The position numbers and the translations under genes are program-made. A stretch of DNA of 64,000 bases, taken from Desulfobacteraceae bacterium. GTDB lineage: Bacteria; Desulfobacterota; Desulfobacteria; Desulfobacterales; Desulfosalsimonadaceae. Within the stretch, counting starts at the first letter, position 1. Each line of letters opens with the position of its first letter. The notes under the pieces were generated by a model. That model did not search any database. It was given only the letters and a program-made list of their open reading frames with translations, and had not been told where the DNA came from. This document shows positions 18,125-26,222 of the stretch, in pieces. The DNA lies in NCBI GenBank assembly GCA_014237465.1, contig JABZFM010000014.1:62001-126000 (forward strand), written 5' to 3'.

Positions 18125-18532
18125 TTAACCTCTTTTGAGGGACTTACGATTCGGAAGCTTTTTTATAAATTCAATAGACATATTTGCATCTGTACCTGTC
18201 GGGAAAACTTCAGCCACACCAACTTTCTTGAGTTTTTCAACATCTGCGGGGGGAATAGTACCTCCGACAATAACGGGTATATCGATATTCTGTTTTTTTT
18301 GTTCCTCCATTGTTAGAGGAACGCTATGCATATGAGCACCCGAAAGAGTGCTGATTCCAATCACATCTACATCTTCTTCTATCGCAGCCGCCACTACCAT
18401 CTCGGCGGTCTGACGCTGGCCGGTATATACCACTTCAAATCCGGCATTCCGATACATCTGACATAAAATTTTTACTCCGAAATCGTGGCCATCCAAACCC
18501 ATTTTCGTCATTAGTACCTTCTTTGTATCCAT
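18125..18532 (-). CDS. B12-binding small subunit of acyl-CoA mutase
   Basis: A 135-residue cobalamin-binding domain with the full signature: GLDGHDFGVKIL (DxHxxG, whose histidine ligates cobalt), GISTLSG (SxL) and IVGGTIP (GG). It equals the C-terminal third of methylmalonyl-CoA mutase as a separate polypeptide, as in 2-hydroxyisobutyryl-CoA and isobutyryl-CoA mutases. The frame is open to 18598; I chose the ATG at 18532 since AAGGAGG lies 7 bases upstream. It starts 10 bases after the large-subunit stop and must pair with it to form the active mutase. Confidence 0.93.
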   Translation of the reverse strand: MDTKKVLMTKMGLDGHDFGVKILCQMYRNAGFEVVYTGQRQTAEMVVAAAIEEDVDVIGISTLSGAHMHSVPLTMEEQKKQNIDIPVIVGGTIPPADVEKLKKVGVAEVFPTGTDANMSIEFIKKLPNRKSLKRG

Positions 18533-18542
18533 CTGTGCCTCC

Positions 18543-20237
18543 TTATATGCTATAGCTTTTAGTGAACTCAAAAGTGCCAAAAACATCACGCCATACATCG
18601 CATATTTCTCCTAATGTAGCATAAGCTCTGACGGCGTCGAGTACGGCGGGGACAATGTTCTCATCAGTTTGAGCTACCTGTCTTACTTTATTCAGGCACT
18701 GCGTGACTTTCGTATTATCTCTTTCTTGTTTTATTTTCTTTATACTTTCGAGCCGCTTCTTCGCGACGCCACTATCTTGCGTGAACAATGGTATTTGCGG
18801 CTCTTGGTCCACTGCGTGACAGTTTACACCAACATGTGGTTTATCTCCCGTGGCATAACCAATGGTCCTATTCATGCCTTGTTCAACAACCTTTTTTTGA
18901 AAATAGCCCCCTTCGATAGCATCTATCGCTCCCCCCATTTCCTCAATTTCTTCAAGGTAATGAAGAATGTCCTTTTCAAGCTTTGCAGTGAGACTTTCGA
19001 CAAAGTAAGAACCGGCGAATGGGTCGATGACAAAGGGAATTTCTGTCTCTTTGGCAAGTATCTGTTGTGTCCTTATGCAAACCCTTGCAGCCTCCTCTGT
19101 TGGTATCGACAGGCCTTCATCATACGAAGCATTGAAAATATAATCGACACCCGCAAGAGCGTACGTTTGGGTCCCTAAAGCGATTCGGACAATATTATTC
19201 AAAGGCTGCTGGGCAGAGGCTTCTGCAACAGTGTAGGCTGTCATTTTAATTGCCATTGAGCGCGGATCTTTTGCCCCGTATCTCTCCTTCATCATTCGGG
19301 CCCATATCTTTCTTACCGCCCTAATCACGGACACGCCCGTAAATGTCGTTTCCCCAATAGTGAATATGTTGAACAGGTATGCAAAATCGTCGATGTGTAA
19401 TCCTTTATCAACGATGTAGTCTATGTACGTAATTGCCGCTGCGAATGCAAACGCATGGGCTGCGGTAGTCCCAGCGCCGCCATAGTGGGCTGCACATGCA
19501 TTAATCGCATTCCAGTTCATACGCTTTTCAGCGCAATATCGGACGACATCGGTTGCCAGCCTCACCGCCGGTCGTATTGGAATGAACTGGGTGTTTCGAG
19601 CGCCGTATTCCTTTAACGCATCATTTTGGAGATGAACAACATATTCATCGGGAGACAGACCCTGTTTTTCGCCCAGCGCAATAAAAAACGCAAAAGCGAT
19701 CGGGCCTATGGTATTGCCCAGTATTCCGACGCGTTTCATGCTGTTTAACGGGATTCCATCAAAAAGAATTTCCCAGTCCCGCAACGTGGATAGGGATACT
19801 CCCACCGTGCCTACCTCACCGACAGACATGGAGTGATCAGCGTCATATCCGATTTGAGTGGGTAAGTCCGCCGCAACAACAATTTCTTCCGCACCTTCTT
19901 TTAATAGAAACTTAAATCGTTTATTTGAATCTTCAGGTGTGCCGGATCCGGCATATACCCTGTTTATCCAAGGGTTGCCGGGATCTTTGGTCGGTTCCGA
20001 ACCTCGCACAAACGGGTATTCCCCCGGAAAACCGACATCCTTTAAATAATCAAAATCGATTTCCTCTAAATCGAGCGGAGTGTAAATCTCTTTGACAGGA
20101 TCTTCCAAATGCCCGATACCAACCACTCCCTGCTGTCTCTTCGGACCCACTTTTTCAAGAGCAGGAGTCAGCAGTTCCTGTTCCCAATTGTCTTTTTTTG
20201 ATTTGATCTCATCTAATTTTTTTTTATTTTCAAGCAT
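18543..20237 (-). CDS. Adenosylcobalamin-dependent acyl-CoA mutase, large subunit (divergent)
   Basis: A 564-residue TIM-barrel subunit of the methylmalonyl-CoA mutase family, with no B12 domain of its own. Aligned from memory with the P. shermanii enzyme, it keeps the equivalents of Tyr89 (RVYAG), Gln197 (LQND), Arg207 (GARNTQ) and His244 (AAHYGG). It loses Tyr75 and Arg82 (RGSEPTKDPGN replaces RGPYATMYxxR), and Tyr243 becomes Ala. Arg207 binds the substrate's free carboxylate; isobutyryl- and hydroxyisobutyryl-CoA mutases have Gln there. So a carboxylated acyl-CoA with a different or larger acyl part is likely, and standard methylmalonyl-CoA is less certain. Its start overlaps meaB by 8 bases. 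Confidence 0.88.
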   Translation of the reverse strand: MLENKKKLDEIKSKKDNWEQELLTPALEKVGPKRQQGVVGIGHLEDPVKEIYTPLDLEEIDFDYLKDVGFPGEYPFVRGSEPTKDPGNPWINRVYAGSGTPEDSNKRFKFLLKEGAEEIVVAADLPTQIGYDADHSMSVGEVGTVGVSLSTLRDWEILFDGIPLNSMKRVGILGNTIGPIAFAFFIALGEKQGLSPDEYVVHLQNDALKEYGARNTQFIPIRPAVRLATDVVRYCAEKRMNWNAINACAAHYGGAGTTAAHAFAFAAAITYIDYIVDKGLHIDDFAYLFNIFTIGETTFTGVSVIRAVRKIWARMMKERYGAKDPRSMAIKMTAYTVAEASAQQPLNNIVRIALGTQTYALAGVDYIFNASYDEGLSIPTEEAARVCIRTQQILAKETEIPFVIDPFAGSYFVESLTAKLEKDILHYLEEIEEMGGAIDAIEGGYFQKKVVEQGMNRTIGYATGDKPHVGVNCHAVDQEPQIPLFTQDSGVAKKRLESIKKIKQERDNTKVTQCLNKVRQVAQTDENIVPAVLDAVRAYATLGEICDVWRDVFGTFEFTKSYSI

Positions 20238-21231
20238 CTACTCTCCTCCTTTCTATTAAAATTTCTGAACTCAATCTCATCATCCAACGTTTGATTAAGT
20301 TCTCGTTGCCGAATACTTTTTTTGCAGCTGAGTAAGGGTCAATCAACCCGGCCATAACATTGTTGATAATTTCGCAAAATTCGGAATCGTCTTTTTGACT
20401 CTCCAAAATGACATCTAAAAGTGTTTGTTCGATAATCTCCATGAACTCACTGACCCTTTGTTCTTTTCGCTTAGCTACGAGCATGCCTGTATCTTTAAGT
20501 ACTTCTTTATGTTCTTCGATTTTCTCGAAGAGCTCTTTAATTCCAATATTTTTGTCCGCTTGAGTGGCAATAACCGGCACCTGCCACCAGCTATGTCTTT
20601 GGTTTTCATGAAGCATTAACATCAGGTCGGCTATTAACTGATCTGTACCTTTCAAATCTGCCTTATTAACTACGATGATATCTGCGATTTCCATGATGCC
20701 GGCTTTTATGGCCTGGATGCTATCCCCTGTGTCAGGCATTAAAACAACAACAGTTGTATCGGCAGTATCGACAATGTCGATCTCTACCTGTCCAACACCT
20801 ACGGTCTCAATAATGCAGTAGTCTTTTCCAGAGGCATTCAAGATTCTGGCGGTATTTTTTGCTGCCCTGGAGAGCCCGCCAAGACTCCCTCTTGTTGCCA
20901 GGCTGCGAATAAAAACGCCGGGGTCTAGTGCGTGATTTTGCATCCTTATTCTGTCGCCAAGGATAGCTCCTCCAGAGAATGGACTTGTGGGATCGATAGC
21001 GACTACCCCAACCTCCAGATTGTTATTACGAATTTGCAGGATCATTTTATCAACCAGAGTACTTTTTCCACTTCCCGGAGCGCCTGTAAATCCGATATAA
21101 TAGCCATTATCCTGGTTCTGTTGTATCCTGCTCATCACCAGGGGGACCTCAGGGGTATTGTTTTCAAGTATGGAGAGCAACCGAGCCAGGGCTAATCTGT
21201 CACCTTGAAACATTTTATCAACAATATCCAT
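20230..21231 (-). CDS. meaB: MeaB/ArgK-type G-protein chaperone of B12 mutase
   Basis: A 333-residue SIMIBI-class GTPase of normal family length. Walker A GAPGSGKSTLVDK, the MeaB-specific DPTSPFSGGAILGDRIRM and FIRSLATRGSLGG, ETVGVGQ (switch region) and VNKAD (guanine specificity) are all present. MeaB gates loading of adenosylcobalamin onto the mutase and protects it from inactivation. Being first in the operon and overlapping the mutase gene by 8 bases, it almost surely serves this divergent mutase. The gap upstream holds three operator-like palindromes. Confidence 0.95.
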   Translation of the reverse strand: MDIVDKMFQGDRLALARLLSILENNTPEVPLVMSRIQQNQDNGYYIGFTGAPGSGKSTLVDKMILQIRNNNLEVGVVAIDPTSPFSGGAILGDRIRMQNHALDPGVFIRSLATRGSLGGLSRAAKNTARILNASGKDYCIIETVGVGQVEIDIVDTADTTVVVLMPDTGDSIQAIKAGIMEIADIIVVNKADLKGTDQLIADLMLMLHENQRHSWWQVPVIATQADKNIGIKELFEKIEEHKEVLKDTGMLVAKRKEQRVSEFMEIIEQTLLDVILESQKDDSEFCEIINNVMAGLIDPYSAAKKVFGNENLIKRWMMRLSSEILIERRRVDA

Positions 21232-21320
21232 TACAACTCCTTTCCTGTTGATAATTCCTTATTTGATAATTTTTTTACCATATCGATTATTTATTCCTGT
21301 GGACGGCTTGGCCCATTAGA

Positions 21321-21334
21321 GGACTAAATAGTCC
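21321..21334. promoter_or_regulatory. Operator-like palindrome GGACTAAATAGTCC, site 1
   Basis: A perfect palindrome of two 6-base arms (GGACTA / TAGTCC) around AA. The identical 14-mer occurs again at 21446-21459. The site lies 90 bases upstream of the meaB start, where a repressor or activator of the mutase operon would bind. The size and symmetry fit a TetR-type dimer; the binding protein is not known. Confidence 0.6.
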
Positions 21335-21425
21335 ATAATTAGGCATTTTGTTTATTTATTCCACTCATATTTACAAATTACTAGTTCCATATTAAATATT
21401 TAGTTTTATTGATATATTATTTTAT

Positions 21426-21459
21426 GGATTATATGGTCCATCCTTGGACTAAATAGTCC
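21426..21459. promoter_or_regulatory. Operator-like palindromes, sites 2 and 3
   Basis: Positions 21446-21459 repeat GGACTAAATAGTCC exactly. Just left of it, 21426-21439 (GGATTATATGGTCC) is a looser version whose outer bases ATGGA / TCCAT pair fully. Centres of sites 2 and 3 are 20 bases apart and site 1 is a further 105 bases away, both near whole helical turns, so bound dimers would face the same side. The remaining gap to 22031 shows no gene, only A/T-rich DNA and a weak GCCCGG / CCGGGC inverted repeat near 21600. Confidence 0.55.
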
Positions 21460-22031
21460 CTTGCTGAACCATTTACTCACTCGTTATATTTATGTCAAGA
21501 CCTTTTTTATCGCGACTCGATTTTTTTAGTAAACAGTTGTTTTCATAATTATATTTCACAATAAAAAGTTGAACATTTTTTTAGATTCTATTCCAAACAG
21601 CCCGGAAACTGTTCTTAAGCCCGGGCGAGACAAAATATGAATACCCCATCAAAACCACCTTAAAAGATGCATCATATAATATTCAATTGAAACTATCTCT
21701 ATCCAGTAGCCAAGCATGGCATTATTTTTAAGTTCTGCGGAAAACAGAACCCAGAAGAAACAGTCAATTAAAACCATTGAATAATAAATGCAGCTCCTTG
21801 CAGCTTGCTACGGGAAACTTCATTTGGTTGGAAAATGGGGTGGAATAATAGGCAGGGAGAATCTACACATTGTCTATGTTTCAACACTATTGCAAAAATT
21901 TTATTGCAGTGAAGCATAGTCGATAAAAATGGACGCTTTCATTTATTCATGAAATGACCTATATATTGTGCTTACCATCAGATCTTGAAAAAGTGTTGCT
22001 GCAAAAAACGATATGAAACCTGGGAGTAATA

Positions 22032-22265
22032 ATGACAAAAAATTTACAAGCGTCCATCACAAAATTTTTTACAGAAGCAAAGTCGCTTGAGGGGGCAAAA
22101 GATGCCGTCCTTGAGTTATCCGATGAGTGTGCAAATTGCATAAGAGTGACCGGTAAGGTATATGGTGGTCGGGATACTCTTGATAAAATCATTGATGTCG
22201 GAAAAAAATATGGCTTGCTGGTATTGGCTCATAAATTAAACGTCGTTTATGAGAAATCCGAGTGA
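22032..22265 (+). CDS. Small conserved-looking hypothetical protein
   Basis: A 77-residue acidic/basic soluble protein with no recognised family. It has two cysteines close together (DECANC near residue 32) followed by IRVTGKVYGG, and no membrane segment. A GGGAG site lies before the ATG. It overlaps the next gene by 4 bases (GTGA), so the two are translationally coupled. Function unknown. Confidence 0.6.
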   Translation: MTKNLQASITKFFTEAKSLEGAKDAVLELSDECANCIRVTGKVYGGRDTLDKIIDVGKKYGLLVLAHKLNVVYEKSE

Positions 22266-22930
22266 CCATGCAGAAAAAAGATAAAGATAAAATCATAAAT
22301 GAAGTCCTGAAATTAAAGAGCGGAATAATCCGGGAAAAGATGGATGAAATATTCCGGACTCAACCTGATAACTATATTGCCGCATTGGAAGAAATCGGCT
22401 TCAAGTACTATGATGACGATGATCCAGAAGAAATTGAAGAAAAGAATGCCGTAGCAGAAAATCAGGATCAACAGGATCTGATTGATTTTTTTGAAGGAGA
22501 TCAGGACTGTTCAGATGTAATTTTAGAGACTTTTTTCAAAGTAAAAGACGCAAAAAAACCGAATTTCCCTCTGATAAGAAAATATTTCAAAGCTGCCAAT
22601 CAAAATTTCAAGTCATTGATTTTATATGGTCTTGATCATTATCCAGCAAGAATTGATTTGCTATCTGACCTGTCCTATTTTCATGAATTCGATAATATTT
22701 TAAGCTCGTTGATTGATTATTTTATCCGTGGCTGCAAGAATGAAATGAACCTCGAAACATTTACTGATATGGCCAGAGAATTTTATTTCGCCACACTTCC
22801 GGATGGGTATGATGCTTTGTATGCGCTACGCGAAATATTTGAACCGGGCACGGATAAGCGAGAAATCATAGATCACTTGATACAGGAATATGAGGCGTCA
22901 GAGAATCAATCATCTCCAATAGCATTTTAA
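22262..22930 (+). CDS. Hypothetical acidic protein
   Basis: A 222-residue soluble protein, strongly acidic between residues about 48 and 70 (YDDDDPEEIEE), otherwise alpha-helical in appearance. I do not recognise a family. A GTG start at 22262 overlaps the upstream stop by 4 bases; an ATG at 22268 is an alternative. Together with the 77-residue partner it forms a two-gene operon that runs toward the protease gene on the opposite strand. The spacer up to 23118 includes a run of CCTTCCAC-like short repeats near 23078-23100. Confidence 0.6.
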   Translation: MTMQKKDKDKIINEVLKLKSGIIREKMDEIFRTQPDNYIAALEEIGFKYYDDDDPEEIEEKNAVAENQDQQDLIDFFEGDQDCSDVILETFFKVKDAKKPNFPLIRKYFKAANQNFKSLILYGLDHYPARIDLLSDLSYFHEFDNILSSLIDYFIRGCKNEMNLETFTDMAREFYFATLPDGYDALYALREIFEPGTDKREIIDHLIQEYEASENQSSPIAF

Positions 22931-23118
22931 AAAATAATCCGCCAGACCGGATTTTTATGGATTGTCCAAAGAAACATCCATACATGTCTTCTTTGATCAC
23001 TTGAACCAGGTTTCGCAATTCTTTTGTCGTATCTTTTGGTTCATATCTTTCCCATTTCCCACTGGCTCTCTTCCACCTTCCACCTTCCACCTTTCACCTT
23101 CAGTCTTCAGCCTTCCGC

Positions 23119-25035
23119 CTAAACCCCTTTCTTCACCAAAAACGGCGGGACCGGAAGATCCAGAGCGTAGGCAATGGCGCGTAATAATTCCGCTTCTTTG
23201 ACAGAAACACGTCTGTCAAACAAAATACAATGGGCACAGGCATCCAGCATTGTTTTTTTAACCCCCGGCGCTGAGCAGGCAAAGCGTGAGATCGCGGTTC
23301 CCACTTCATGAAACGGTCTGTTTACCATCTGTAAATCGCCGGGCGCATCATTGGATGCATTGGGGGATGCATTGGGGGATGCCGGGATCATCATCATCGC
23401 AGACGCAAATGCTTTTTCCGCTTCTGACGGATTTTCATGTCCTTCAATGGCCAGCTTGGAAATCAAGATTACTGCGTCTTCTTTCAGTAATTCAATGCTT
23501 TTAAATACCCGCTTTTTTGCTGCCGGCCGGAATGCCGCTTCCAGGCGATTGGTAATGATTAATTGGAGCGCATATTCAAACAGGTTGAGCTTGCCGTCGG
23601 ATTCCACCAGTATGCTGATGGCCTGTTTAAATGTTTGAAACTGTTTGTCCGACATCCGCCGCAGCATGGGCAGTGACAGATCTAAAAGGGGCAGTTTCAG
23701 TCCGCGATCGAGGTTTTTAACGGTTTCATCCAGCTTTGAAACATGGCGGACAATTTCTTCAGGCATGACCTGTTTTAAGCTGTCAAGCTGGCGCTTTTTC
23801 TCATTGGCGTCTGTGTCAAGAAGCATTGAAAATACGACAGCGGATGCGCCCATGGGGTCATTGAGTTCATTTCGGATGGGTTGGGGGATGGATTTCAGCA
23901 GCATCAGACTGTACTTCACATGGTTTGAATCAATGCTCCCAATGGTTTCACTGATATTTTCCGGGCTGATTTCCATGGGTTCCCCGCCATCTGCAAGTCC
24001 CATGATAGACGGGTCTTTTTGTGTAACAGCATTTTTGGCATCTGAAATTGACGGAAATTCTCCGGTAAATGCTGGATCAATTCTCCGAATACGCTGTTTA
24101 ATGGGCGGATGGGTGGCAAAAAGGGAGCTGATGGCCATGCTGAAAAACATATGGCTGGTTTCAGATGCCAGGCGGGCATTGACTTTGGAGCCTTTTGAAA
24201 AACCGCCGATTTTTTTCAAGGCATTAGCAATCCCGGGCGGATTGCGGGTAAACTGGACGGCTGAGGCATCTGCCAGGTATTCCCTTTGGCGCGACACCGC
24301 ACTTTGAATGATGCGTGAAACAAGGACACCGATGTAGCCGATAACGATAAAGGACAACCCGATCAGCAGAATCGGCATGCCGTTTTTACGGCTGCGGGAA
24401 CCGGAACGGAGGATAATGTTGCCGATGGACGCAATGATCATGATTCCGCTGATCATGCCGATCAAACGAATGTTCAGCCGCATATCACCGTTTAAGACAT
24501 GACTGAATTCATGAGCAACCACGCCCTGGAGTTCATCCCGTGTCAGCCGGCGAAGGCACCCGTCAGTGACCGCTACCACTGCGTCATTCGGGCTGTATCC
24601 GGCGGCAAAGGCATTAATCCCTTTTTCCCGGTCAAGAACATAGGCCAGGGGAACCGGGGTGCCGGCGGCAAGCGCCATCTCCTCCACGACATTGATCAGT
24701 TTTTTTTCTTCCAGATCGCTGGTGGATGGGTTGACCAGGCGGCCGCCCAGGCTTTCGGCAATATACTGCCCGCCGCGTTTTAATGCGATAATTTTAAAGA
24801 GACTGCCGCCGATGATCACCAGCAGTACGGCCAGGGCCACGCCTCCAAAAATATTCGGATCAAGCCATGGGATGGACGAAATGTCGCCGGATGCTGATTC
24901 AATCTTTTGCGTGTAAATAACACCCATGATGACGGTATAGACGGCAAGGACAATACCGATGACCGCCAGAGCAAAGAGAACAACTAACAGAGCGGTTTTT
25001 CTTTTTGACTGTTCCTGATGTTCAAAAAAATTCAT
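23119..25035 (-). CDS. M48-family membrane metalloprotease (HtpX-like)
   Basis: A 638-residue protein with two N-terminal membrane spans (about residues 15-37 and 62-84), the zinc protease motif HEFSH near residue 177, two further spans after it (about 190-215 and 225-245) and the third zinc ligand region REYLADASAV. These mark an HtpX/M48 protease that degrades damaged membrane proteins with its catalytic side in the cytoplasm. It is much longer than E. coli HtpX (about 290 residues), with a C-terminal extension of about 320 residues of unknown role. That extension contains a tandem SPNASPNAS coded by repeats of 12 bases. A lemA gene lies upstream in the same direction, a common pairing. Confidence 0.9.
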   Translation of the reverse strand: MNFFEHQEQSKRKTALLVVLFALAVIGIVLAVYTVIMGVIYTQKIESASGDISSIPWLDPNIFGGVALAVLLVIIGGSLFKIIALKRGGQYIAESLGGRLVNPSTSDLEEKKLINVVEEMALAAGTPVPLAYVLDREKGINAFAAGYSPNDAVVAVTDGCLRRLTRDELQGVVAHEFSHVLNGDMRLNIRLIGMISGIMIIASIGNIILRSGSRSRKNGMPILLIGLSFIVIGYIGVLVSRIIQSAVSRQREYLADASAVQFTRNPPGIANALKKIGGFSKGSKVNARLASETSHMFFSMAISSLFATHPPIKQRIRRIDPAFTGEFPSISDAKNAVTQKDPSIMGLADGGEPMEISPENISETIGSIDSNHVKYSLMLLKSIPQPIRNELNDPMGASAVVFSMLLDTDANEKKRQLDSLKQVMPEEIVRHVSKLDETVKNLDRGLKLPLLDLSLPMLRRMSDKQFQTFKQAISILVESDGKLNLFEYALQLIITNRLEAAFRPAAKKRVFKSIELLKEDAVILISKLAIEGHENPSEAEKAFASAMMMIPASPNASPNASNDAPGDLQMVNRPFHEVGTAISRFACSAPGVKKTMLDACAHCILFDRRVSVKEAELLRAIAYALDLPVPPFLVKKGV

Positions 25036-25101
25036 AATAGCCGATTCAGTTTAAAATTGTGGTGGTTGTTTTTTTAATGTGTTTTAAGATTTTCTACAAT
25101 C

Positions 25102-25245
25102 AACAGGGTGTTGAAAAACGTCATGAGCGCAGATAAGACAAGGCAAAATTGACGCGAAAAAGCGGAGTCTATGTTTATAAATGAGCATTTTGAGCTGAAT
25201 TTTAACGCAGTATGGTCAAGCGCAATAGTTTTTCAATATCCTGTT
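25102..25245. repeat. 144-bp interspersed element with imperfect terminal inverted repeats
   Basis: The left end 25102-25119 (AACAGGGTGTTGAAAAAC) and the right end 25228-25245 are inverted copies with 16 of 18 positions matching. There is no coding capacity. The right end overlaps the stop codon of lemA by two bases, and the element fills most of the lemA-protease spacer. It looks like a MITE or a palindromic repeat family member. I see no clear target duplication. Confidence 0.55.
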
Positions 25246-25831
25246 AGAAAGTGACCTTCGGCGCCTTCCTCTCTTCCGGCGCTTCCGTGGACTCCAGCAA
25301 TTGCGCTTCATTGAAGTTGAACATACCGGCCATCAGGTTGTTTGGAAATTTCTCCCGGGAAATATTATATGCCATCACCGCGTCATTAAACGCCTGGCGC
25401 GCAAACGCAATACGGTTTTCAGTGGAAGAGAGTTCTTCCTGAAGCTGCGCCATGTTCTGATTGGCTTTTAAATCCGGATAACTTTCCGACAGGGCAAAAA
25501 GTTTCCCTAAAGCTCCGGTCAGCATGCCTTCGGCAGATGCCAGGTTTTTCATGGCCCCGGGATCGCCCGGGTCGCCGGCCGCCTGGTTGCTTGCTGTAAC
25601 CGCTGAGTTCCGGGCGGCAATCACGGCTTCAAGGGTTTCCCTTTCATGCTGCATGTATTTTTTGACCACTTCGACAAGATTGGGGATCAGGTCATAACGC
25701 CGTTTGAGCTGTACATCAATCTGGGCAAAGGCATTTTTAAATCGGTTTTTAAGCGTGACCAGACCATTGTAGATTACCGCAATGGTAACGATGCAGGCGA
25801 TAATAATCCCGAGAATAATAATAGCCGTCAA
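25244..25831 (-). CDS. LemA family protein
   Basis: A 195-residue protein of typical LemA length. It has one N-terminal membrane helix (IIILGIIIACIVTIAVIYNG) and then the family core KNRFKNAFAQIDVQLKRRYDLIPNLVEVVKKYMQHE and a helical bundle, probably facing the periplasm. The start is a TTG preceded by AGGAGGTGAAAC. LemA is often encoded next to M48/HtpX proteases, as here; the molecular role is unclear. The 390 bases upstream (25832-26222) are A/T-rich with no gene seen. Confidence 0.92.
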   Translation of the reverse strand: MTAIIILGIIIACIVTIAVIYNGLVTLKNRFKNAFAQIDVQLKRRYDLIPNLVEVVKKYMQHERETLEAVIAARNSAVTASNQAAGDPGDPGAMKNLASAEGMLTGALGKLFALSESYPDLKANQNMAQLQEELSSTENRIAFARQAFNDAVMAYNISREKFPNNLMAGMFNFNEAQLLESTEAPEERKAPKVTF

Positions 25832-26222
25832 GTTTCACCTCCTGTTTTGAGTAAATGAGTTTTATGGTCATGTAAAATGTTTTTTTCACCACAGAGGTCA
25901 CTGAGAAAAAAGAGAAAAGACTTTATTTTAAATTAGTTATCTCTATGGTTGCTACGGTTAATTTTATTTTTTATCAGTTCATCACTATTAATGGGTGCAT
26001 ATTCACTGAAATATTAATATTTTTAAATTCTAACACATTTATCTCTGATTGCTCAACTTCTTTGATTCAAGACGTTTAAAATGAAATCATTTGTTCCATT
26101 TGTTCTTTTATGTTAGTTATTTATACTTGGCGTTATTCTGAGCCGTTCAAAATTTGTGTAAAGGTTAATGTTTACCTAAAAAATTCGTAAAAATCTGTTT
26201 AAATTTTATAAAAGGAAATCCT

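Noticed and set aside
18543-20237. 2-hydroxyisobutyryl-CoA mutase of a formyl-CoA-type acetone pathway
   Set aside because: The split subunit form fits, but the substrate-carboxylate position appears to be Arg where that enzyme has Gln, and no thiamine lyase is present. A carboxylated substrate is more likely.
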